A stretch of 14,786 nucleotides of DNA, taken from Rhodospirillales bacterium. GTDB lineage: Bacteria; Pseudomonadota; Alphaproteobacteria; CACIAM-22H2. The stretch covers positions 1 to 14,786 of the forward strand of contig JACQAF010000231.1 in NCBI GenBank assembly GCA_016195145.1. The letters are read 5' to 3'. Under the pieces are notes generated by a model that ran no database searches, was not told the DNA's origin, and saw only the letters and a program-made list of their open reading frames with translations. This document shows, one piece after another, positions 1 to 7,101 of this stretch; position 1 is the stretch's first letter, and each line of letters opens with the position of its first letter. The translations under genes were made by a program, and so were the position numbers.

Positions 1-2248
1 CGCCGACCGGCGCGCCGTCGCGCAGGATCGCCTCGCCGCCCCACAGGAACGCCGCCGGATCGTCGAGGACGAACAGCGCAAGGCGTTTTGCCGGCCCGCT
101 TGCCGGTGGTTTCGCCAAGGCCGCGCGGCCGATAAAATCGACGCCCTTGCCAGGCCTGACGAACGTCTCAAGCCCGGCCTGATACGGCGTTTCGTCCGGG
201 CCGAGCTCGGCCCCGAAGGCGCGCCGCCCGGCCTCGATACGCAAGGCGTCGAGCGCGTAATAACCGGCGTCGCGCAGGCCGAGCTCGCCGCCCGCCGCGA
301 ACAGCGCGTCATACACCCCGGTGGCGAATTCGCTCGGGATATAAAGCTCGAAACCGGGGCCGCCGATATAGCTGAGGCGCGCCGCGCGCACGCGGGCATA
401 GCCGACATCGATCTCGCGCACCGCGGCGAATGGAAATGCGGCGGGCGTCAGATCGTCCTTCGACAGTCGGGTCAGCAACTCGCGCGCCCGCGGCCCCATC
501 ACCGACAGCACGGTCCAGCCAGACGTAACGTCAACCAGCGCCGCCTCGTGCGCCCCGATATGGCGCGTTACCCAGTCAGCATCGCGGGCAGCCTGCGCGG
601 TGGCCGAAACGATGAAGAACCTGTCATGCGCCAGACGCTGGATGGTGATGTCGCTCTCGAATCCGCCGCGCCGGTTGAGCATGGCGGTGTAGACCGTGCG
701 GCCGGGCGGAACGGCGATGTCATTGGCGCACAGGCGCTGGAGCACGGCCTCGGCATCGCGCCCCTGGAGGAGGAACTTGGCGAACGATGTCTGGTCGAAT
801 ACGGCGACGGCTTCGCGCGCCGCGCACTGCTCCTCGATGCAGGGATCGAGCCAAGTCGGCCGGCCGAAGGTGGGCGGCGAGACCGATACGGCGGCGGTGG
901 CGAACCAGTTGGGCCGTTCCCAGCCTATCTTGCTGCCGAACTGCGCGCCCTTGGCCTTGAGGCGGTCGTAGAGCGGCGAGCAGCGCAAGGGGCGCACCGA
1001 GGCGAGCTCGAGCCGCGGCCAGCGCATTGCGTAATGAAGGCCGAGCGTCTCGACCGTGCGGTCACGCAGATGGGCGCGGTTGGCGTGAAAGCCGGCGAAG
1101 CGGCGGATGTCGACGTCGAGCAGGTCCATCGGCGGCTCGTTGCCGGCAATCCATTCGGCGAGCAGGCGGCCGGCGCCCCCGGCATTGGCGATGCCGGCCG
1201 AGTTGAACCCGGCGGCAACATAAAAGCCGCGCAATTCGGGCGCCTCGCCGAGGATGAAATTGCCGTCGAGGGTAAAGCTTTCAGGGCCGTTGAGAAGCTG
1301 GCGCACCTCGGCGGTCTCCAGCGCTGGCACGCGGGCGATGGCGTTGGTCATCAAAATCTCGAACTGGTCCCAGTCTTCGTTGAGCAACTGGAACTCGAAC
1401 CCATCGGGAATCCCGTCCATGCCCCAGGGCTTGGCCGCCGGCTCGAATCCGCCCATGACCAGCCCGCCGACTTCTTCCTTGAAATAGGTGTAGCCGTCGG
1501 GGTCGCGCATCACCGGCAGGTCGGGGGTGATGCCGGCGATCGGTTTGGTGACGATGTAGAAATGCTCGGCTGAATGCAGCGGTACGTTCACCCCGGCGAG
1601 CAGTCCGAGGCCGCGCGCCCACTGTCCGGCGCAGTTAGCGACCGCGGCGCAGGCGATGGTTCCGCGGTTGGTCTCGACGCCGGTCACCTGTCCCTTGTCG
1701 CGACGAAGGCCGGTCACGCGCGTTTTCTCGAAAATCCGCACGCCGCCTTGTCTTGCGCCCTTGGCGAGGGCCTGGGTAAGATCGGTGGGGTTGGCCTTGC
1801 CGTCGCCCGGCAGCCATACCGCTCCGGCGAGATCGTCGGTGCGCATCAGCGGCCAGCGCCGGCCGGCTTCCTTCGGGTCGATCAGTTCGGCCTCGACGCC
1901 GAAGCTTGCCGCTGTCGCCAGCATGCGGCGGAGAAGGATCATACGCTCGGCAGTGCGCGCGACGGTTATGCTGCCGCATTGTCTCCAGCCGGTGGCCTGG
2001 CCGGTCTCGGCTTCGAGCCGGGCATAAAGCTCGACGCCGTAGCGGCTCATCTGCGTCATGTTGCGATTGGCGCGCAACTGGCCGACCAGCCCGGCGGCGT
2101 GCCAGGTGGTGCCGCAGGTCAACTGCCCTTGTTCGACCAGCACGATATCGCGCACGCCAAGCTTGGCGAGATGATAGGCGACCGAACAGCCGGCGATACC
2201 GCCGCCGATGATCACCACCTGTGCTGCGGCGGGGAATGTCTTTTCCAC
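1..2248 (-). CDS. Dimethylglycine/sarcosine dehydrogenase-type FAD oxidoreductase (3' end beyond window)
   Basis: The enzyme likely oxidatively demethylates an N-methylated glycine (dimethylglycine or sarcosine), passing the methyl carbon to tetrahydrofolate. The frame is open for 749 codons from GTG 2248 to the left edge. The visible protein starts with a Rossmann motif IIGGGIAG (residues 13-20). CGTTWHAAGL follows (45-54), where His50 matches the His that carries covalent FAD in mammalian DMGDH. The first ~400 residues are the DAO-type flavin domain. The rest is a GcvT-like folate domain (GRDAEAVLQRL, YTAMLNRRGGFESDITI, RRAFGAELGPDETPYQAG). Family members run about 800-850 residues, so only a short C-terminal piece is missing. 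GTG 2248 is the only usual start after an in-frame TAA upstream; its Shine-Dalgarno sequence is weak (AAGG, 14 nt away). Family assignment is firm. Choosing between dimethylglycine, sarcosine or a related substrate is not possible from sequence alone. Confidence 0.9.
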   Translation of the reverse strand, partial: MEKTFPAAAQVVIIGGGIAGCSVAYHLAKLGVRDIVLVEQGQLTCGTTWHAAGLVGQLRANRNMTQMSRYGVELYARLEAETGQATGWRQCGSITVARTAERMILLRRMLATAASFGVEAELIDPKEAGRRWPLMRTDDLAGAVWLPGDGKANPTDLTQALAKGARQGGVRIFEKTRVTGLRRDKGQVTGVETNRGTIACAAVANCAGQWARGLGLLAGVNVPLHSAEHFYIVTKPIAGITPDLPVMRDPDGYTYFKEEVGGLVMGGFEPAAKPWGMDGIPDGFEFQLLNEDWDQFEILMTNAIARVPALETAEVRQLLNGPESFTLDGNFILGEAPELRGFYVAAGFNSAGIANAGGAGRLLAEWIAGNEPPMDLLDVDIRRFAGFHANRAHLRDRTVETLGLHYAMRWPRLELASVRPLRCSPLYDRLKAKGAQFGSKIGWERPNWFATAAVSVSPPTFGRPTWLDPCIEEQCAAREAVAVFDQTSFAKFLLQGRDAEAVLQRLCANDIAVPPGRTVYTAMLNRRGGFESDITIQRLAHDRFFIVSATAQAARDADWVTRHIGAHEAALVDVTSGWTVLSVMGPRARELLTRLSKDDLTPAAFPFAAVREIDVGYARVRAARLSYIGGPGFELYIPSEFATGVYDALFAAGGELGLRDAGYYALDALRIEAGRRAFGAELGPDETPYQAGLETFVRPGKGVDFIGRAALAKPPASGPAKRLALFVLDDPAAFLWGGEAILRDGAPVG

Positions 2249-2566
2249 TGCTATGCTCGATGCCTTATGTGCGATGCGTTCAAGGTTATCAATCTGGCAC
2301 TTATTCTTGCATGTTTCGCGGCGAAATTAACGATTTTGCCGGTTACCAAATTAGCGGTAGGTTGGTCGATATGGCGGGTGATGCTCTCGCCGAGCGCTGG
2401 AAGGATTGAGTAGCCGCCGCCGGAGCCGTTGCATAAAATTTTATGCAAACGCGCGGCGCATCGGCATGATAAGACGCAGGATCGAGCGGCGGATTGCGCC
2501 CGCGTCGCGTTGCGGGCTTTGGGCGAAGGGCGGCAGGTGGAATCGCAACATGGTAATACGACGCCA
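2249..2566. other. Divergent intergenic region, flavoenzyme gene / hspQ
   Basis: This 318-bp spacer separates the minus-strand flavoenzyme gene from plus-strand hspQ and must hold at least one promoter for each. It is clearly more AT-rich than the flanks between about 2270 and 2350. Its one striking element is a perfect 20-bp palindrome at 2429-2448 (listed separately). I see no convincing paired -35/-10 boxes, no RNA gene and no conserved small ORF. Confidence 0.6.
2429..2448. promoter_or_regulatory. Perfect 20-bp palindrome, candidate operator
   Basis: TTGCATAAAATTTTATGCAA is identical to its own reverse complement over all 20 bases and is AT-rich inside a GC-rich chromosome. It lies 119 bp before the hspQ start and 181 bp before the start of the divergent flavoenzyme gene. 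Such length and symmetry suit a dimeric helix-turn-helix repressor, and TGCATA/TATGCA half-sites recall GntR-type operators. The regulator is not in the window, so the protein family is a guess. A transcribed hairpin is less likely because the symmetry has no loop. Confidence 0.55.
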
Positions 2567-2896
2567 ATGATCGATCGCAAGGCGAAGTTCAGTATCGGAC
2601 AGATCGTGCGCCACCGAATCTTCCCGTTCCGCGGCGTCATTTTCGACGTCGATCCGACATTCAACAACACCGAGGAATGGTGGCAGTCGATCCCGCCCGA
2701 AATCCGCCCATGCAAGGATCAGCCGTTCTATCACCTGCTGGCCGAGAACGCGCAAGCGACCTACACCGCTTATGTATCGGAGCAAAACCTGCTTCCCGAC
2801 GAGACCGGTCGCCCGGTCGCCCACCCCGACATCGAAAAATTCTTTTGCGAGATGAAGGACGGTCAGTACGCGCTGCGCAAGCGCGTCGCCAACTGA
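2567..2896 (+). CDS. hspQ: Heat shock protein HspQ (YccV/hemimethylated-DNA-binding family)
   Basis: This 109-residue protein matches HspQ along its whole length. It has the family blocks AKFSIGQIVRHRIFPFRG (residues 5-22), VIFDVDPTFNNTEEWWQSIP (23-42), DQPFYHLLAEN and AYVSEQNLLPD. HspQ is a small cytosolic protein studied in enterobacteria as a heat-shock factor that promotes degradation of unstable DnaA and modulates Lon specificity; the fold also appears in the YccV hemimethylated-DNA-binding domain. ATG 2567 gives the normal family length but lacks a clear ribosome site. An in-frame GTG at 2537 sits 6 nt after AAGGG and would add ten residues, so the start is not settled. The stop lies 35 nt from the convergent oxidase gene, and no operon partner is visible. 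Family identity is very likely; its role in this organism is inferred. Confidence 0.93.
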   Translation: MIDRKAKFSIGQIVRHRIFPFRGVIFDVDPTFNNTEEWWQSIPPEIRPCKDQPFYHLLAENAQATYTAYVSEQNLLPDETGRPVAHPDIEKFFCEMKDGQYALRKRVAN

Positions 2897-2931
2897 CCGC
2901 CGCCCGACCGGACCTCGCGCTTGATCCCTGA

Positions 2932-4542
2932 TCAGGCCTCGTATTTGACCGACGTCATCATGCCCACCTCCATGTGATAGAGGTTGTGGCAGTGGAAGGC
3001 CCAGTTGCCTGGGTTGTCGGCGTCGAAGGCGAAGGTGACGCTGCGCTGCGGTGGCACCATGACCGTGTCGCGCAAGGCGCCGGCGATACGCTTGCCGTCG
3101 ATGGCGACGATCTGGAAATGATGGCCGTGCATGTGCATCGGATGCGCCATGCCGGTCTGGTTTTGCATGACGATCTCGACCCGTTCGCCCTTGCGCACCA
3201 TCAGCGGCGGCGCGTCGCTGAAACGCATGCCGTTCAGGGTCCAGACATATTTTGCCATGTCGCCGGTCAGATTGAGAAGATGCGTCCGGTCGGCCTTCTT
3301 GACCGCCAGCGGCTTTGCCGCCCGCAGCCGGACCTCGAGGTCGAGCCGGACCGCGCCCATTTTCTCGCTCCCCTTGTCGGCGATGCGCGCAACCTTGCCC
3401 CCGGCCGTGGCGAGCACGATGCCGCTGCGCGCCGTGTCGCCTTCGCGCAGGGCGAGCACCGGATAGGCGCCTTCGCCCGCGGGAAGCTGTACGCGGACAT
3501 CAAGGCGCTGGGCGATCGCCAGCTCGAAGCGGCGGCCGGTAACGGGCACGATCGGCATGCCGTCGACGGCGGTCAGCTGGCCGTTCAGCTGCCCGACATC
3601 GATGAAATAGTTGGTCGAGGCCGAGCCGTTGATGATGCGCAGGCGCACCTTGCCGCCGCGCTCGACGCGAACGACTTCGGGATCGCCGAGCGTGCGGTCG
3701 TTGGCGAGATAGGCGTCGAACTCGACGTCGTTAAGGTCCATCTCCATGCCGCCGGCTTGTCCGCCGCTTCCGCCCATTGCCATGCCGGCATGATCGCCCG
3801 ACGGGGCTGCGGCCGGCGGTGGGGCGGCGGCAGGGGCGCCGTGACCCATTGCCGCATGGCCCATCTTTGCCGCGGCCGCGCCGGCATTGTCCATGTTCAT
3901 GCCCTGCATGTTGCCCATGCTGCCCATGTTCCCCATGCCGCTCATTCCGCTCATGCCGGCCATGCCGCTCATCCCGGCCGCGCTAGTGGATCCGAGCAGC
4001 CCGGCGAGGATTTCCTCCGGCTCCTTGAAGGTGAAATCGTGCAGCATGATGACGACTTCCTGTTCGTCGAGCCTGTCTTCGGCCGGATCGCGGACGATCA
4101 GGGGCGCGGCCAGCATCTTTTGTTCCTGCAGGCCGACATGGGAATGCATCCAGTTGGTGCCGGGAAGGGCGAGTGGAAAATCGTAATCGTAGCGCCCGCC
4201 AGCCTTGAGCGCCGGCTGCGACAGGCCAGGCACGCCGTCCTGGTTCGTGGGCGGCAGCAGCCCGTGCCAATGGACCAGGGTTTCTTCCTTGAGGCGGTTA
4301 TTGAGCGCCACGCGGAAATTATCGCCGGCGCGGGCGACCAGCCCATGCTTGCCATTGGGCTGCATGACGCCGAACACCGTGGCCGCGCGGCCGTTCACCT
4401 CGATCGTGCGGGTGGCGACATCGAGCGTGACCGCATCGGCGGCGGCGCGGGCGCCGAAGGGGAACAACGCCGGCCCGGCGATCGCGGCCCCCGTCGCCCC
4501 GGCGGCGGTGACGAGGAAATGGCGACGTGTGAAATTGCTCAT
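2932..4542 (-). CDS. Tat-exported multicopper oxidase, CopA/PcoA-like copper-resistance type
   Basis: This 536-residue protein begins with a Tat signal: RRHFLVTAAGATGAA (residues 6-20), then a hydrophobic stretch ending GARAAAD near residue 36. The mature enzyme should fold in the periplasm. All four copper-ligand clusters are present: HWHG (91-94), WMHSH (131-135), HPMHMHGHH (467-475) and HCHNLYHMEVGM (517-528, with Cys518 and probable axial Met528 of the type 1 site). These support a complete trinuclear/type 1 centre and laccase-like oxidation coupled to reduction of O2 to water. Residues 189-268 are a Met/Gly/His-rich insert typical of copper-tolerance oxidases, likely binding or oxidising Cu(I). 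ATG 4542 is chosen because it places the Tat motif at the N-terminus and follows GGGAG; the frame stays open to 4728. No copper ATPase, chaperone or CopB lies beside it, so the copper-tolerance role is inferred. Confidence 0.92.
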   Translation of the reverse strand: MSNFTRRHFLVTAAGATGAAIAGPALFPFGARAAADAVTLDVATRTIEVNGRAATVFGVMQPNGKHGLVARAGDNFRVALNNRLKEETLVHWHGLLPPTNQDGVPGLSQPALKAGGRYDYDFPLALPGTNWMHSHVGLQEQKMLAAPLIVRDPAEDRLDEQEVVIMLHDFTFKEPEEILAGLLGSTSAAGMSGMAGMSGMSGMGNMGSMGNMQGMNMDNAGAAAAKMGHAAMGHGAPAAAPPPAAAPSGDHAGMAMGGSGGQAGGMEMDLNDVEFDAYLANDRTLGDPEVVRVERGGKVRLRIINGSASTNYFIDVGQLNGQLTAVDGMPIVPVTGRRFELAIAQRLDVRVQLPAGEGAYPVLALREGDTARSGIVLATAGGKVARIADKGSEKMGAVRLDLEVRLRAAKPLAVKKADRTHLLNLTGDMAKYVWTLNGMRFSDAPPLMVRKGERVEIVMQNQTGMAHPMHMHGHHFQIVAIDGKRIAGALRDTVMVPPQRSVTFAFDADNPGNWAFHCHNLYHMEVGMMTSVKYEA

Positions 4543-4594
4543 TATGATTCTCCCGCGCTTTTCGGCGACCGGTCGATGAAACCGGGCATGTGGT

Positions 4595-4613
4595 TGGATA
4601 AAGCCATTATCCA
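4595..4613. repeat. Inverted repeat TGGATAA-N5-TTATCCA upstream of the multicopper oxidase
   Basis: The 7-bp arms at 4595-4601 and 4607-4613 are exact reverse complements around AGCCA. The element lies about 53 bp before the oxidase start, so it falls in the 5' leader or core promoter on the minus strand. It could be an operator or a small mRNA hairpin. It does not match a copper box that I recognise. Confidence 0.35.
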
Positions 4614-4664
4614 CGACTCCGGCGGCGGTTTCCACCTTGCCGGCCGGACGTGAAACGGCGACGA

Positions 4665-4694
4665 TTGCACAGCTTCGAGAACGGGAATGTGCAA
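4665..4694. repeat. Inverted repeat TTGCACA-N16-TGTGCAA upstream of the multicopper oxidase
   Basis: The exact 7-bp arms at 4665-4671 and 4688-4694 have centres 23 bp apart, about two helical turns, which would put two bound subunits on one DNA face. The element lies about 120 bp before the oxidase start, a plausible site for an activator or repressor. No regulator gene is adjacent and the motif is not one I can assign. Confidence 0.35.
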
Positions 4695-4770
4695 GCGGTA
4701 TATTGTGGGTTGCCTGGCCCGGGGGCACGCTGCGGGACCGGCCATCTAGGGGAAAAATGCCCGTAAGCCC

Positions 4771-4798
4771 TTGCCGAAAAATATTTTAGGTCTAAAAT
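4771..4798 (+). promoter_or_regulatory. Candidate sigma-70-type promoter for the salicylyl-CoA hydroxylase gene
   Basis: TTGCCG (4771-4776) and TAAAAT (4793-4798) are separated by 16 bp, close to the sigma-70 consensus and spacing, in the most AT-rich patch of the spacer. Transcription would start near 4805, leaving a leader of some 57 nt before GTG 4862. The call rests on motif resemblance only. Confidence 0.45.
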
Positions 4799-4799
4799 A
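4782..4799. promoter_or_regulatory. 18-bp inverted repeat overlapping the predicted -10 box, candidate operator
   Basis: TATTTTAGGTCTAAAATA has exact 8-bp arms (4782-4789 and 4792-4799) around a 2-bp centre. It covers the proposed -10 hexamer of the hydroxylase gene, so a bound dimer would block transcription. MarR-family repressors of aromatic-acid pathways often use sites of this size and place, often with an aromatic CoA ester as inducer. That assignment is inference; no regulator gene is in the window. Confidence 0.5.
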
Positions 4800-4845
4800 A
4801 TTTTTTATGGGCGAAAAACCGGATCGGCGGCTCTTTTTAGGCTGC

Positions 4846-4896
4846 GAGGGAGCGGCGTAGGGTGAAAATCGTCAGCTTTATTTCGCCATCCTGATG
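4846..4896 (+). pseudogene. Damaged 5' end of the salicylyl-CoA hydroxylase gene (apparent 22-nt deletion)
   Basis: GAGGGAG (4846-4852) lies 9 nt before GTG 4862, which reads V/M-K-I-V, the usual N-terminus of this family. After GTC 4873 only AG remains before CTTTATTTCGCCATCCTG, which encodes LYFAIL in the frame of the main ORF. Relatives have about eight residues of the form xIGGGPAG between those blocks, so 24 nt would be expected and 2 are present. The missing 22 nt breaks the frame. As read, GTG 4862 gives a 10-codon peptide ending in TGA at 4892-4894, overlapping ATG 4894 as TGATG. This is either a real lesion or a sequencing/assembly dropout. Confidence 0.7.
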
Positions 4897-7101
4897 AAGA
4901 AGGCGGATGCGGCGCACGACATCACGGTGGTTGAGCGCAATCGCGCGGACGACACGTTCGGTTTCGGCGTCGTGTTTTCCGACGCGACGCTCGAAGGCTT
5001 CGCCGATGTCGATCCCGAAACCTATGCCGAGATCACCCGCAATTTCGCCCATTGGGACGATATCGACATCCATTACAAGGGCGAGGTGATCTCCTCGACC
5101 GGCCACGGTTTCTCCGGGCTGTCGCGCCAGAAGCTGCTCGACATCCTACAACGGCGCGCGGCCGGGCTCGGCGTGCGGCTCCGGTTCGAAACCGATGTAT
5201 CCGATCTCGCGCCCTACAAGGACGCCGACCTGATCCTGGCGGCGGACGGCGTCAATTCGACGATCCGCGGCCAGTACGCCGCCCATTTCCGGCCGCAGAT
5301 CGACTGGCGGTGCAACAAGTTCGTCTGGCTCGGCACGACGCGGCCGTTTCCCGCTTTCACATTTTTCTTCAAGCAGGACCGGCACGGCCTGTGGCGCGTC
5401 CACGCCTATCAGTACGACAAGAGCCACGCCACCTTCATCGTCGAATGCGCCGAGGACACGTGGCAAAAGGCCGGCATGGACAAGGCCGACGAGGACGCGA
5501 CGTTGGCGTTCTGCGAGAACCTGTTTCGCGACGAGCTCGACGGCCACCGCCTGATCAAGAACCGTTCGTTGTGGCGCAGCTTTCCGATCGTCCGCAACGA
5601 GCATTGGCATCACGAAAATATCGTGCTGATGGGCGACGCGGTGCACACGGCGCATTTTTCCATCGGTTCGGGCACCAAGCTGGCGATGGAGGATTCCGTC
5701 GCCCTCGCCCAGGCTCTCGGCAAGTATCGCAAGGTCGGCGCCGCGCTCGCGGCCTACGAGGCGGAGCGCCGGCCGGCGGTCGAAAGCACCCAGCGTTCGG
5801 CCCAGGTCAGCTTGCAATGGTTCGAGGAGACCGAACGCTATTTCGGCCGGCTGGAGCCGATCCAGTTCGCCTTTTCGATGCTGACCCGTTCGCTGCGCAT
5901 CAATCATGCGAATCTGCGCCTGCGCGACGCCAAATTCGTCGAACGGGTCGATCGCTGGTTCGCCGCTCGCGCCGCGAACCAGTCGGGCGTCAATGCGCCG
6001 CCCGCGCCGAACGGGCCGCCGCCGCCGATGTTCACGCCGTTTCGCCTGCGCGACATGGTGCTTGCCAACCGGGTCGTCGTCTCGCCGATGTGCCAGTATT
6101 CGGCCGAGGACGGCACGCCCAACGACTGGCATCTCGTTCATCTCGGCAGCCGCGCCATTGGCGGGGCCGGCCTGGTGGTCGCCGAAATGACCGATGTCAG
6201 TCGCGAGGGACGCATCTCGCCGGGCTGCACCGGCATGTACAAGCCCGAGCATGTCGGCGCGTGGAAGCGCATCGTCGATTTCGTTCACACCAATAGCCCG
6301 GCGAAGATCGCCCTTCAGCTCGCTCATGCCGGGCGCAAGGGTTCGACCAAAAAGCTGTGGGAAGGCATCGACGAACCGCTGCCCGACGGCAACTGGCCGC
6401 TGATCTCCGCCTCGCCGATTCCCTATTTTGCCTACTCGCAGGTGCCGAAGGAAATGGACCGCGCCGACATGAACGAGGTGCGCGACGATTTCGTCCGCGC
6501 CGCGCGCATGGCCGGGGAAGCGGGCTTCGACATGCTCGAAATCCATTTCGCGCATGGCTATTTGCTGGCGTGCTTTCTCTCGCCGCTCGCCAACCGGCGG
6601 ACCGACGAGTATGGCGGGCCGATCGAAAACCGGCTGCGCTTTCCGCTCGAGGTGTTCGATGCCGTGCGCGCCGCGTGGCCGTTGCGCAAGCCGATGTCGG
6701 TGCGTATCTCGGCCACCGATTGGGCGCCCGGCGGCTTTGCACCCGATGATGCGGTTGCGGTCGCCAAGGCGCTGAAGGCGCGCGGTTGCGATATCGTCGA
6801 TGTGTCGGCCGGGCAAACCGTTCCCGACGCGACGCCGGTTTATGGCCGCCTGTTCCAGACGCCGTTCGCCGACCGCGTGCGCCACGAGGCGGACATGCCG
6901 ACCATGACGGTCGGCAACATCTCGTCATGGGCGGACGTCAACGCCATCCTCGCCGCCGGCCGGGCCGATCTTTGCGTGCTCGCCCGCGGCCATCTCTACG
7001 ATCCCTACTGGACGCGTCACGCCGCCTACGAACAGAACTACGACCTGCCTTGGCCGTCGCAATACGTCTCGACCAAAAGCTTTACCCCGCATAGCAGTTG
7101 A
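4894..7101 (+). CDS. Bifunctional salicylyl-CoA 5-hydroxylase/oxidoreductase, lacking the N-terminal FAD motif
   Basis: The fusion joins a class A flavin monooxygenase to an old-yellow-enzyme domain. The annotated reaction is 5-hydroxylation of salicylyl-CoA to gentisyl-CoA, feeding aromatic degradation. Residues 1-365 match the monooxygenase: ITVVERNRADDTFGFGVVFSDA near the N-terminus and the second FAD motif GDAVHTAHFSIGSGTK (247-262). Residues 379-725 are the OYE part: PMCQYS with Cys400 as in YqjM, QLAHAGRK (475-482), His551/His554 in EIHFAHGYL and SPLANRRTDEYGG. The first ~18 family residues, including GxGxxG, are absent because the 5' end is frameshifted. With 22 nt restored, the product would start at GTG 4862 and be about 753 residues. 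The in-frame stop TAG at 4858 leaves ATG 4894 as the first usual start. If translated from there, FAD binding and the hydroxylase should fail, while the OYE part is intact. It stands alone, without other aromatic-pathway genes. Confidence 0.88.
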   Translation: MKKADAAHDITVVERNRADDTFGFGVVFSDATLEGFADVDPETYAEITRNFAHWDDIDIHYKGEVISSTGHGFSGLSRQKLLDILQRRAAGLGVRLRFETDVSDLAPYKDADLILAADGVNSTIRGQYAAHFRPQIDWRCNKFVWLGTTRPFPAFTFFFKQDRHGLWRVHAYQYDKSHATFIVECAEDTWQKAGMDKADEDATLAFCENLFRDELDGHRLIKNRSLWRSFPIVRNEHWHHENIVLMGDAVHTAHFSIGSGTKLAMEDSVALAQALGKYRKVGAALAAYEAERRPAVESTQRSAQVSLQWFEETERYFGRLEPIQFAFSMLTRSLRINHANLRLRDAKFVERVDRWFAARAANQSGVNAPPAPNGPPPPMFTPFRLRDMVLANRVVVSPMCQYSAEDGTPNDWHLVHLGSRAIGGAGLVVAEMTDVSREGRISPGCTGMYKPEHVGAWKRIVDFVHTNSPAKIALQLAHAGRKGSTKKLWEGIDEPLPDGNWPLISASPIPYFAYSQVPKEMDRADMNEVRDDFVRAARMAGEAGFDMLEIHFAHGYLLACFLSPLANRRTDEYGGPIENRLRFPLEVFDAVRAAWPLRKPMSVRISATDWAPGGFAPDDAVAVAKALKARGCDIVDVSAGQTVPDATPVYGRLFQTPFADRVRHEADMPTMTVGNISSWADVNAILAAGRADLCVLARGHLYDPYWTRHAAYEQNYDLPWPSQYVSTKSFTPHSS

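Larger units (their letters stand above)
4543..4861. other. Divergent intergenic region, multicopper oxidase / salicylyl-CoA hydroxylase
   Basis: This 319-bp spacer lies between two divergent genes. The half nearer the oxidase holds two inverted repeats (4595-4613 and 4665-4694). The half nearer the hydroxylase has an AT-rich block at 4777-4806 with a probable promoter and overlapping inverted repeat. These are listed separately. I see no RNA gene or small protein gene in it. Confidence 0.6.

Noticed and set aside
548..2413. Plus-strand open frames at 548-1573 and 1574-2413
   Set aside because: They are antisense to the flavoenzyme gene, whose frame I followed codon by codon from 2248 to the left edge without a stop.
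2897..2931. Terminator between convergent hspQ and oxidase genes
   Set aside because: The 35-nt gap has no stem followed by a T-run on either strand.
2974..4653. Plus-strand open frame of 559 codons
   Set aside because: It lies opposite the multicopper oxidase, whose copper motifs are unmistakable. The plus-strand product is His/Ala/Arg-rich without any domain, as expected of an antisense frame in GC-rich DNA.
4543..4728. N-terminal extension of the multicopper oxidase to 4728
   Set aside because: It would bury the Tat signal 62 residues inside the protein and has no ribosome site; ATG 4542 has both features right.
5146..6885. Minus-strand open frame of 579 codons
   Set aside because: It is antisense to the salicylyl-CoA hydroxylase/OYE gene and has no recognisable motif.
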